Source: Granulosicoccaceae bacterium
GTDB taxonomy: Bacteria; Pseudomonadota; Gammaproteobacteria; Granulosicoccales; Granulosicoccaceae
Direction of reading: 5' to 3'
Assembly: GCA_023301405.1 (NCBI GenBank)
Contig: JALZUX010000303.1
Span: 1-5,260, forward strand
Length of the DNA: 5,260 nucleotides
A program made the position numbers and the translations under genes. A model generated the notes under the pieces. That model did not search any database and was not told where the DNA came from. It saw only the letters and a list, made by a program, of their open reading frames with translations. This document shows, piece after piece, positions 1 through 5,260 of this stretch (the stretch's first letter is position 1; each line of letters starts with the position of its first letter).

Positions 1-275
1 AGTAGTGCCAGTCCAACGCCAATTAACATTTCAAGACTGACGACAAAAAAAGCGAATTTCAGTGTCACGCCAAGCGACTCGCGAAAGGCTTCGTCATGCA
101 GCAGGCTGGTGTAGTTTCGCAAGCCTACAAAGGTGGCTTCACCGATTCGTTGGCTTGGGTTCCAGTCCAGAAAACTGGCATAAATCATATAGGCGATCGG
201 ATACAGCAACGCCATCACCAATACTGCCAGCGCCGGTGCCATAAAAAGATAAGGGGTGAGTCTTTGTGCGCGCAT
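1..275 (-). CDS. Sugar ABC transporter permease, MalF/UgpA type (N-terminal part, cut by window edge)
   Basis: Inner-membrane permease subunit of a binding-protein-dependent carbohydrate importer. I read this frame directly from the reverse strand: it starts MRAQRLTPYLFMAPAL and stays open for 91 codons to the window edge. Residues about 7-34 form a first transmembrane segment ending in the typical YPIAYMIYASF stretch. A periplasmic loop with the family-typical FVGLRNYTSLL (about 49-59) follows, then a second hydrophobic segment begins near residue 70 (VTLKFAFFVVSLEMLIGVGL). This is the standard N-terminus of MalF/UgpA-like permeases; the EAA loop that contacts the ATPase would lie outside the window. 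The ATG at 275-273 is chosen because an AGGG lies 4 bases upstream and no ATG, GTG or TTG was found upstream in frame. It is third in the ATPase, binding protein, permease order, 98 bases after the binding-protein stop. Family membership is firm; the substrate is not. Confidence 0.9.
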   Translation of the reverse strand, partial: MRAQRLTPYLFMAPALAVLVMALLYPIAYMIYASFLDWNPSQRIGEATFVGLRNYTSLLHDEAFRESLGVTLKFAFFVVSLEMLIGVGLAL

Positions 276-336
276 AATGCCCTGAGTCTTGTCGATAGCG
301 GCAACCAGGTAGGGCTGCCGCTTATCGTGGTAATGA

Positions 337-358
337 CTGACTAACCGTTGTTAGTCAG
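337..358 (-). repeat. Intercistronic hairpin (9-bp perfect stem, 4-base loop)
   Basis: CTGACTAAC (337-345) and GTTAGTCAG (350-358) are perfect inverted complements around a 4-base loop. In the minus-strand transcript the hairpin lies after the binding-protein stop and before the permease start. No T-run follows it, so it is not a classic intrinsic terminator. A partial attenuator or an mRNA-stabilising 3' structure protecting the binding-protein message is more likely, by analogy with the malE-malF intergenic region. The structure is seen in the sequence; the role is inferred. Confidence 0.6.
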
Positions 359-360
359 GC

Positions 361-373
361 CCCGCTAGACGGG
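361..373 (-). repeat. Second small hairpin abutting the binding-protein stop codon
   Basis: CCCG (361-364) pairs with CGGG (370-373) across a 5-base loop. It begins immediately after the TAA stop of the binding-protein gene and is only two bases from the larger hairpin at 337-358. It is short but all G-C. Together the two make a tandem stem-loop region in the intercistronic space. Confidence 0.4.
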
Positions 374-1696
374 TTACTTCCAGGTGCTATAACCGGCTTC
401 TTCCATGATTGTAGCAGCGCGTTCTGCAACATCGTCAAGAGCCGTTTGTATATCAAGATCTTCGGTCAGTACCTTAGATAATGTTGTGCCCAAGTCTGCA
501 TTGATCTTGCCCCATACAGGTATAATTGGACGCCAGTCAGGATCAGCGTCTTTTAGTGCTTCACCGAAAGTAGCCATGTGTGGGAATTTGGCGTTGACTT
601 CAGCATCAGCATGGGTTGAATAACGTGAAGGGTTGCCGCCTTCCATCGCGATTAACTTGTCAGCATTTTTTGATGTTAACCATTGCATTAACAAAAATGC
701 AGCTTCTTTGTTTTGAGCATTTCTGGGGATGCCAATACCGAAACCACCGGTCTGTGATCCGCGACGAACCCCTTCAGGGTGCGGAGCCCAGCCAACTTTA
801 CCTACAACTCTTGATTTATCGGGGTTGTTGATGCTTCCGGCAAAAACGGTTGAATCAAGAAACATAGCCGTATTGCCTTGTAAGAATGCCGCACCGGCTT
901 CAGCAAAGCCAAAAGTCTGTGAGCCTTCAGGGCCACAATCTACAATGGTCTTCAACGCTTGTGCCGCTTTAACACCGGCTTCATTATTGACAATGGGGTT
1001 CCAGCTGTCGTCAAAAATTCTGCCACCCAGTGGTGCCAGGTGCAACAGGAACGCATGGCTGGCATGGTGGCCGGAGGCCGCACGTGATGACAACCCACCC
1101 ATTCCAGGCTCGAGCTTTGGAATTTCGCAAGCGAGGCTTAGAAGTTCATCGTAGGTTTCAGGTACTTTTAAGCCGTGTTTTTCAAAGATATCTTTGCGAT
1201 AACCAAGGATAGACGTTTCAGAACCAAAAGGCAGACCGAATAAAGAGCCAGTTGGACCGGCCATGTAGCCTTTGTTACCACCGGCAACGCCAATGTTAGC
1301 CATGTAACCGTCGATCAAATCTTCAGGATCGTAAGCCGGGTCTGACAGCTTCGGGTTCATGAAATAACGCGCCAGATTTTCCAATTGATCAGCGTATACG
1401 TAGTCGGCTTTTGAAAAAACTACATAGGCTAGCAGGTCATAGTCGCCTTTGTTTTTAGTGAGTTCAAGCGTTTGCTTTTCACGCATTTTAAGGTACTGGA
1501 GTTGATCGACTTCTACTTTGATACCGGTTTCTTTGGTAAATTCAGGCAGCACTTTCATCACCGCATCGTAGTGAGGATGTGCAGGAAAATTCACTACTAG
1601 CGTTTGGCCCTTGTACTCGTCGTAGGGGTTGGCAACTGCCGACCCTGCTATAAACATTGCAGCGGTGACGCCACAGATAGTTTGTATCAATTTCAT
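374..1696 (-). CDS. Carbohydrate ABC transporter substrate-binding protein (extracellular solute-binding family 1)
   Basis: Periplasmic receptor that captures the substrate and delivers it to the permease pair; 440 residues, a normal family length. The N-terminus is a clear Sec signal peptide: MK, a hydrophobic core, and an AVA cleavage site after residue 22, so the mature protein starts NPYDEYKG. Family 1 landmarks are the first beta strand LVVNFPAHP (33-41), LPFGSETSILGYRKDIFEKHG (about 155-175), the FAEAGAAFLQGNTAMFLD stretch (264-281) and GGFGIGIPRNA near residue 318. Two cysteines in the mature part, C190 and C254, could form a disulfide. The ATG at 1696 is chosen over a GTG five codons upstream because that GTG overlaps a TGAGGA ribosome binding site 8 bases from the ATG. 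It follows the ATPase gene by 63 bases and precedes the permease. The overall type resembles binding proteins for polyols and sugars; linkage to idnO/idnD suggests a sugar acid such as idonate or 5-ketogluconate, but that is inference. Confidence 0.93.
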   Translation of the reverse strand: MKLIQTICGVTAAMFIAGSAVANPYDEYKGQTLVVNFPAHPHYDAVMKVLPEFTKETGIKVEVDQLQYLKMREKQTLELTKNKGDYDLLAYVVFSKADYVYADQLENLARYFMNPKLSDPAYDPEDLIDGYMANIGVAGGNKGYMAGPTGSLFGLPFGSETSILGYRKDIFEKHGLKVPETYDELLSLACEIPKLEPGMGGLSSRAASGHHASHAFLLHLAPLGGRIFDDSWNPIVNNEAGVKAAQALKTIVDCGPEGSQTFGFAEAGAAFLQGNTAMFLDSTVFAGSINNPDKSRVVGKVGWAPHPEGVRRGSQTGGFGIGIPRNAQNKEAAFLLMQWLTSKNADKLIAMEGGNPSRYSTHADAEVNAKFPHMATFGEALKDADPDWRPIIPVWGKINADLGTTLSKVLTEDLDIQTALDDVAERAATIMEEAGYSTWK

Positions 1697-1704
1697 TGAA
1701 TGTA

Positions 1705-1710
1705 TCCTCA
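1705..1710 (-). promoter_or_regulatory. Ribosome binding site deciding the binding-protein start
   Basis: TGAGGA on the minus strand lies 8 bases before the ATG at 1696. It overlaps the alternative GTG start at 1711-1709, which would add five residues (MRIHS) in front of the signal peptide. The position favours the ATG. Confidence 0.75.
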
Positions 1711-1759
1711 CGGGTGTGGTGCTTTAGCTTTTGAAATAGTGCCGAACTGCGGAATTCCA

Positions 1760-2851
1760 CTAGATGGCAAGGCCGGTGGAACGATCAAACAAATGTAAGC
1801 CTTGTTCGGCGATGGCAAATGTCATTTGCTCGCCAAGTGAAATGGGTTGGTCTGATTTAAGCTCGACAGTGATTTTCTGATCACCGCATTCAGTCAGTAA
1901 AACTGATAGAGCGCCAATGTACTCGGCGACAAGAACGCTTAGGTTTAATGAACGGTCAGGTGCCGCATTTGGATCAAAGTATAAGTCGGATGGACGAATG
2001 CCAAGTGTGATTTCACGACTTGGCGCTTTTGATAGTCGATCGTGATATCGGGCAGGGGCGGCGATCTTAAAACCTTGACCGGTAATAGTGAATTGATCAT
2101 CGCCGTAACTCTCTACAGTGCCTTCAAGAAAGTTCATTGGAGGGCTGCCGATGAAGCCAGCCACAAAGCGACTGTTCGGCTGTTTGAATAGTTCTTCAGG
2201 TGTGCCTTGTTGGCGGATGTAACCGTCTTGCATGACCACAATGCGGTCACCCAATGTCATCGCTTCAACTTGATCATGGGTGACGTAAATCATATTCTTT
2301 TTTACCCGCTGGCTCATTAATGCGAGCTCGGCGCGCATCTGGCCGCGTAACTTGGCGTCTAAGTTAGATAAAGGTTCATCAAACAAAAAGGTGGCGGCAT
2401 CACGGGTAAGGGCACGACCCATGGCCACGCGCTGACGCTGGCCGCCGGATAATTCAGCAGGTTTTCGAAGTAACAGTTTGTCGAGACCAAGCATGGTGGC
2501 AACTTCAGTCACTTTGGCGTCGATCTCTTTTTTTGGCCGTTTCGCCAAGCGTAGGGCGAATGACATATTTTTCGCGACATTCATATGCGGATACAACGCG
2601 TAGTCCTGAAACACCATCGCGATATCGCGTTCCTTGGGTTCCAGGTGGCCGACAGGGCGATCATTGATGAAAATCTCACCGCCTGAAATGTTTTCAAGGC
2701 CGGCAATCATCCTTAGCGTAGTTGACTTGCCACATCCTGATGGACCAACCAGCACGGTGAATTCATCTTCTTGCATGTCAAGGTCGATGCCGTGAATCAC
2801 CTCGGTAGAGCCGTAGCGCTTTTCCAGTCTATGCAATTGAATCTTGGGCAT
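1760..2851 (-). CDS. Carbohydrate ABC transporter ATP-binding protein, UgpC/MalK family
   Basis: Cytoplasmic ATPase that powers the importer; 363 residues, full length for the MalK/UgpC family. All nucleotide-binding motifs are intact: Walker A GPSGCGKST (36-44), Q-loop VFQDYALYPHM with Q82, signature LSGGQ (134-138), Walker B ending in D158-E159, D-loop SNLDAKL (162-168) and switch H192. After about residue 235 comes the regulatory TOBE/OB domain with GIRPSDL (284-290) and the terminal LFDRSTGLAI. The gene is the first of the minus-strand operon, ahead of binding protein and permease, whereas many sugar importers put the ATPase last. The ATG at 2851 fits the family N-terminus (MPKIQLHRLEKRYG); its ribosome binding site is weak (GGA about 10 bases upstream). 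Members of this family are often shared between importers, so the ATPase sequence says little about the substrate. I left the symbol empty because UgpC or SmoK would imply a substrate I cannot show. Confidence 0.96.
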   Translation of the reverse strand: MPKIQLHRLEKRYGSTEVIHGIDLDMQEDEFTVLVGPSGCGKSTTLRMIAGLENISGGEIFINDRPVGHLEPKERDIAMVFQDYALYPHMNVAKNMSFALRLAKRPKKEIDAKVTEVATMLGLDKLLLRKPAELSGGQRQRVAMGRALTRDAATFLFDEPLSNLDAKLRGQMRAELALMSQRVKKNMIYVTHDQVEAMTLGDRIVVMQDGYIRQQGTPEELFKQPNSRFVAGFIGSPPMNFLEGTVESYGDDQFTITGQGFKIAAPARYHDRLSKAPSREITLGIRPSDLYFDPNAAPDRSLNLSVLVAEYIGALSVLLTECGDQKITVELKSDQPISLGEQMTFAIAEQGLHLFDRSTGLAI

Positions 2852-2880
2852 ACAGTTTTGTTCCGGGCGTCGCGATTATT

Positions 2881-2886
2881 AGTATA
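2881..2886 (-). promoter_or_regulatory. Candidate -10 box for the transporter operon
   Basis: TATACT on the minus strand matches TATAAT at five of six positions and lies 30 bases before the ATPase ATG. No good -35 stands at the usual distance (TAGGAA at 2909-2904 is poor). The palindrome at 2912-2929 lies just upstream, where a bound regulator could touch polymerase. Short arms ATTAG (2878-2882) and CTAAT (2892-2896) flank the box. Confidence 0.3.
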
Positions 2887-2911
2887 TTAAGCTAATGCGC
2901 GGTTTCCTATT

Positions 2912-2929
2912 AATGTTAACGTTATCATT
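2912..2929. promoter_or_regulatory. LacI-family operator, GntR/IdnR-like palindrome
   Basis: AATGTTAACGTTATCATT is an 18-base palindrome with one mismatched pair (2916 against 2925) and a central CG. A CG-centred symmetric site of this size is the hallmark of LacI-family operators. The half-site ATGTTA resembles the E. coli gluconate/idonate repressor consensus as I remember it (ATGTTA, a short CG-containing centre, TAACAT). It lies between two divergent operons, one of which encodes the idonate enzymes, so a GntR/IdnR-type regulator is the natural candidate. It overlaps the candidate -35 of the idnO promoter, which fits repression. No regulator gene lies in the window. Confidence 0.65.
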
Positions 2930-2944
2930 TTGGGGCATTATGCT
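2916..2944 (+). promoter_or_regulatory. Candidate promoter for idnO-idnD
   Basis: TTAACG (2916-2921) and TATGCT (2939-2944) are separated by 17 bases; each matches the sigma-70 consensus at four of six positions. The -35 lies inside the palindrome at 2912-2929, so a bound repressor would block it. Transcription from here would give idnO a leader of about 235 bases, long for a simple operon, so a closer promoter cannot be excluded. Confidence 0.33.
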
Positions 2945-3175
2945 AGTATCTGCGAGTGCTTGTCAATCAACCCGGTGGCTGTCCGAGAGCCATGGTCTTG
3001 CGCTCAGGTGTGAGATTTCGAGTCAGGCATTTCGATTAACAAAGGCGAATGGTTGTTCTCTTTTAACGAGATTGTTCGTAATAGCTGGCCGAAAGACCGC
3101 GCCTGCAGTAGATCATTGCTCCCAGACAGTCACCTAGCCGCTACTTTTGAGTATCATACCCCCAATAACCAACAC

Positions 3176-3179
3176 GGAG
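3176..3179 (+). promoter_or_regulatory. Ribosome binding site deciding the idnO start
   Basis: GGAG followed by six bases and the ATG at 3186 gives an almost ideal initiation site. It rules against a TTG 13 codons upstream (3147), whose extra residues (PPITNTETN and neighbours) do not resemble the family N-terminus. Confidence 0.8.
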
Positions 3180-3185
3180 ACCAAT

Positions 3186-3959
3186 ATGTTTAATGCATCA
3201 GCACTTTTTGATCTAACAGGAAAGACCGCACTGATTACCGGTTCGTCGCAGGGCATCGGTTATGCGTTGGCTGAGGGGTTGGGAAGCGCCGGTGCGCGAA
3301 TCGTTCTAAATGGTCGCGACCAATCTAAACTTGATCAGGCCGCAGAGAAATTAAGCGACAAAAATATAGATATCAGTATAGCGGTAGCCGATGTCACTGA
3401 TCATGCGGCGGTCGCGGAGGCGGTCAATAAAGTTGAAGCTGAGACAGGTCCTATTGATATCCTGGTTAATAACGCAGGCATGCAGCATCGATCACCATTG
3501 GAAGACTTTGATGCCGAGATGTTTGACAAGCTGCTGCAAACCAATGTTGCCAGTGTTTTCCATGTAGGGCAGGCCGTTGCTAAACACATGATTACAAGAA
3601 AGGCTGGTAAAATTATAAATATTGCGTCAGTGCAGTCAGCGTTGGCACGTCCGGGCATCGCACCCTACACCGCAACTAAGGGCGCGGTAACCAACCTGAC
3701 TAAAGGCATGGCTACTGACTGGGCGCCGCATGGGTTGCAGGTCAATGCGATTGCACCGGGCTACTTCGACACACCGTTAAATGCTGCCTTGGTTGCAGAC
3801 GCTGACTTCAGCGCGTGGCTTGAGAATCGAACTCCCGCCAGACGCTGGGGACAACTGCCTGAACTAGTTGGCGCGTGTATTTTTCTGGCTGGTGATTCTT
3901 CAAGCTTTGTTAACGGACATACACTGTTTGTAGATGGCGGTATCTCTGCCTGTCTGTAA
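3186..3959 (+). CDS. idnO: Gluconate 5-dehydrogenase (SDR family), IdnO-like
   Basis: Cytoplasmic oxidoreductase reducing 5-keto-D-gluconate to D-gluconate, the second step of L-idonate breakdown. It has 257 residues, a classical SDR length. Seen: coenzyme motif TGSSQGIG (18-25), NNAG (95-98), and the complete catalytic tetrad N120, S148, Y161, K165 in the YTATK context. Stretches remembered as characteristic of gluconate 5-dehydrogenases are present: NNAGMQHRSPLEDF, SVQSALARPGIAPYTATKGA, GLQVNAIAPGYFDT and RTPARRWGQ, with FVNGHTLFVDGG near the end. These match both E. coli IdnO and the Gluconobacter enzyme. R44 in LNGRD, after the second beta strand, suggests NADP(H) preference, as in the Gluconobacter enzyme with its NGRN. 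It is followed after 54 bases by idnD on the same strand, so the two are probably co-transcribed. The closest alternative is another SDR of the KduD type, but the motifs above favour IdnO. Confidence 0.87.
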   Translation: MFNASALFDLTGKTALITGSSQGIGYALAEGLGSAGARIVLNGRDQSKLDQAAEKLSDKNIDISIAVADVTDHAAVAEAVNKVEAETGPIDILVNNAGMQHRSPLEDFDAEMFDKLLQTNVASVFHVGQAVAKHMITRKAGKIINIASVQSALARPGIAPYTATKGAVTNLTKGMATDWAPHGLQVNAIAPGYFDTPLNAALVADADFSAWLENRTPARRWGQLPELVGACIFLAGDSSSFVNGHTLFVDGGISACL

Positions 3960-4013
3960 GTTGTTTCTCAGCTCTACACATCACCTGACACCACAATAGC
4001 AACGGTTAAAAAA

Positions 4014-5045
4014 ATGAAAGCACTGGTTATTCATGCGGCAAATGACTTAAGGCTCGAAGAACGCGAGCCGGGGTTTCCTAATGCAGATGAAGTTCAAGTT
4101 ACTATTGCAGCCGGTGGTGTGTGCGGGTCAGATTTACATTATTACAACCATGGTGGCTTTGGCCCTATCACGTTAAAAGAACCGATGATACTGGGGCATG
4201 AGGTGTCAGGCCATGTGACTGAAGTCGGCGCCAATGTGACTGACTTAAAGGCAGGGGACCTAGTTGCCGTATCACCTTCACGGCCCTGTGGTGATTGTAA
4301 ATTCTGTCATCAGGGGGTGTTTAATCAGTGTTTGAATATGCGCTTTTACGGGTCAGCTATGCCAATGCCGCATATACAAGGTGCGTTCTGTCAGTCACTT
4401 ACCGCAGAAGCGTCACAGTGTGTTAAGGCAGATGGCCTCAGCGCAGGTGAAGCCGCCATGGCCGAGCCTTTTTCAGTGGCGTTGCATGCAACCCGTACAG
4501 CTGGTTCGCTACTTGGTAAGCGTGTTTTGATCACCGGGTGTGGGCCCATAGGTGTGTTGTCTATTATTGCCGCAAGGCGTGCTGGTGCAATAGAAATTGT
4601 GGCGGTTGATATCGCAGACAACGCGTTGTCCTATGCCAGTACGGCCGGTGCTGATAGAACCATAAACTCTGCAATATCAACAGATGCGCTTCAATTTTAC
4701 AGCGCAGATAAAGGTTATTTTGATGTGATGTTTGAATGTTCAGGGGCACAAGCTGCACTGGTCAGTGGCATTACAACGCTCAAACCCGGCGGCACTATTG
4801 TGCAGCTTGGGCTAGGTGGCGAAATGAGTTTGCCAATGATGCAAATTACAGCGAAGGAACTAAAGCTGTGTGGGTCCTTTCGCTTCCATGAAGAATTTCC
4901 ACTGGCAGTAGAGCTAATGCAGAAAGGCCTGGTTGATCTGAAGCCGATGATCTCGCATGTGATCGATCTTAAAGACGCCGAGCAGGCTTTTAAAATTGCC
5001 AACGATCGAGAGCAAGCGATGAAAGTGCAAATTGCCTTTACGTAG
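4014..5045 (+). CDS. idnD: L-idonate 5-dehydrogenase (zinc-dependent MDR family), IdnD-like
   Basis: Cytoplasmic zinc dehydrogenase oxidising L-idonate to 5-keto-D-gluconate, the first step of the idonate route; 343 residues, the same size as E. coli IdnD. Seen: catalytic zinc ligands C37, H62 and E63 (GGVCGSDLHYY and LGHEVSGHV), E151 in MAEPFSVALH as the likely further ligand, and four structural-zinc cysteines C92, C95, C98, C106. The nucleotide fold has GCGPIG (175-180) and an acidic D199 in VAVDIA, which favours NAD(H). Blocks shared with E. coli IdnD from memory include NMRFYGSAMPMPH, KGYFDVMFECSG and LCGSFRFHEEF, which separate it from generic sorbitol or threonine dehydrogenases. The ATG at 4014 has a weak ribosome binding site (AACGG before an A-run), so some coupling to idnO translation or lower expression is possible. 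Activity on related polyols or other aldonates cannot be excluded. Confidence 0.88.
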   Translation: MKALVIHAANDLRLEEREPGFPNADEVQVTIAAGGVCGSDLHYYNHGGFGPITLKEPMILGHEVSGHVTEVGANVTDLKAGDLVAVSPSRPCGDCKFCHQGVFNQCLNMRFYGSAMPMPHIQGAFCQSLTAEASQCVKADGLSAGEAAMAEPFSVALHATRTAGSLLGKRVLITGCGPIGVLSIIAARRAGAIEIVAVDIADNALSYASTAGADRTINSAISTDALQFYSADKGYFDVMFECSGAQAALVSGITTLKPGGTIVQLGLGGEMSLPMMQITAKELKLCGSFRFHEEFPLAVELMQKGLVDLKPMISHVIDLKDAEQAFKIANDREQAMKVQIAFT

Positions 5046-5076
5046 TATTCTAAATTGTTATTGAAAGGCTTGAGCG

Positions 5077-5097
5077 CATCGCGTTGGTGTCGTGATG
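5077..5097. terminator. Weak hairpin between the convergent genes
   Basis: CATCGCG (5077-5083) pairs with CGTGATG (5091-5097) as seven pairs including one G-U, with a 7-base loop. It sits 31 bases after the idnD stop in an 87-base gap between two convergent reading frames, where a terminator is expected. There is no T-run on either side, so an intrinsic terminator is doubtful. Confidence 0.25.
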
Positions 5098-5132
5098 GCT
5101 ACTTGATTGAGTCCGTGGATTTCATGGTCTCT

Positions 5133-5260
5133 TTAAAAGTCATTTGCAAGTGATTGCTCAGGATCGGTTAGTCCAATAACCACGATGCGGCGACCGTTTT
5201 CTAATGGTGCTATGTGCACATGAAAGCGCGTATTTTCAGTGGACTGAATATCTAGTAGGC
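5133..5260 (-). CDS. C-terminal end of an unidentified protein (5' end outside window)
   Basis: The reverse strand is open from the right edge to a TAA at 5135-5133 and gives 41 residues, including NTRFHVHIAPLENGRR, IVVIGLTDPEQ and a final SLANDF. The alternating hydrophobic pattern around HVHIAPL and RRIVVIGL reads like two beta strands joined by a turn (ENG), plausible for a real protein end, and both other minus-strand frames hit stops within the first eight codons. I do not recognise the family. The gene is convergent with idnD and probably belongs to a separate transcription unit. Too short for a functional call. Confidence 0.5.
   Translation of the reverse strand, partial: LLDIQSTENTRFHVHIAPLENGRRIVVIGLTDPEQSLANDF

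Larger units (their letters stand above)
2852..3185. other. Divergent regulatory gap between the transporter and idnO/idnD operons
   Basis: These 334 bases carry no gene I can support. The left third (2875-2945) holds the control signals: a LacI-type palindrome and candidate promoters for both directions. The remaining 240 bases, up to the idnO ribosome binding site, would form a long 5' leader if idnO is transcribed from near 2951. In it I see only a small stem, TGGCT (2976-2980) with AGCCA (2988-2992), and no recognisable riboswitch, tRNA or terminator. An 80-codon frame at 2895-3137 is judged spurious. Confidence 0.7.

Noticed and set aside
62..344. Two plus-strand frames opposite the permease start.
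   Set aside because: They are antisense to the permease frame, which has clear transmembrane segments and family motifs.
405..1212. Several plus-strand frames opposite the binding-protein gene.
   Set aside because: The opposite strand encodes a complete, motif-bearing binding protein; these frames show no recognisable domain or ribosome binding site.
1542..1760. Minus-strand frame overlapping the binding-protein start.
   Set aside because: It overlaps the signal peptide and mature N-terminus in another frame, and its product has no family features.
3008..3026. Possible CRP site containing TGTGA in the idnO leader.
   Set aside because: The second half-site is poor (GAGTC in place of TCACA), so symmetry is not supported.
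2895..3137. An 80-codon plus-strand frame with a hydrophobic start and a Cys at residue 23, lipoprotein-like at first sight.
   Set aside because: It has no ribosome binding site, its start region coincides with the palindrome and candidate promoter, the residue at -3 of the Cys is Ala rather than Leu/Val/Ile, and the rest looks like translated non-coding sequence.
3147..3185. Upstream TTG start adding 13 residues to IdnO.
   Set aside because: The good GGAG site lies inside this extension and serves the ATG at 3186; the extra residues do not fit the family.
1..5260. Search for CRISPR arrays, tRNA or rRNA genes, insertion sequence ends and long direct repeats.
   Set aside because: None seen by eye; the genes are intact, closely packed and ordinary in composition.

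Overview
The window looks like a piece of a Gram-negative, probably gammaproteobacterial, chromosome carrying a sugar-acid or polyol catabolic locus. The assignment rests on protein similarity to families remembered from Enterobacteria and acetic acid bacteria, a Sec-type periplasmic binding protein, and ordinary Shine-Dalgarno signals. The lineage is an inference; no rRNA or other phylogenetic marker is present.

Layout. Two gene sets diverge from a 334-base gap (2852-3185). To the left, on the minus strand, runs a carbohydrate ABC importer: a UgpC/MalK-type ATPase (2851-1760), then a family 1 extracellular solute-binding protein (1696-374), then the first 91 codons of a MalF/UgpA-type permease (275 to the left edge, cut by the window). 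To the right, on the plus strand, lie an SDR oxidoreductase closely resembling gluconate 5-dehydrogenase IdnO (3186-3959) and a zinc-dependent medium-chain dehydrogenase closely resembling L-idonate 5-dehydrogenase IdnD (4014-5045). At the right edge, on the minus strand and convergent with idnD, is the C-terminal tail of an unidentified protein (5133-5260).

How they fit together. IdnD and IdnO together interconvert L-idonate, 5-keto-D-gluconate and D-gluconate. In E. coli the idn operon uses a GntP-family permease; here the enzymes sit back to back with an ABC importer, suggesting an importer for L-idonate, 5-ketogluconate or a compound that yields them. The divergent gap holds an 18-base near-perfect palindrome with a central CG (2912-2929), typical of LacI-family operators and similar to the gluconate/idonate repressor (GntR/IdnR) site as I recall it. 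One repressor could therefore control both directions. No regulator, gluconate kinase or second permease is visible in the window.

Other structure: two adjacent hairpins fill the start of the 98-base gap between the binding-protein and permease genes and may set the usual excess of binding protein over permease. The start codons of the binding protein (ATG 1696) and IdnO (ATG 3186) are fixed by good ribosome binding sites; both genes can be read from upstream alternative starts that are probably not used.
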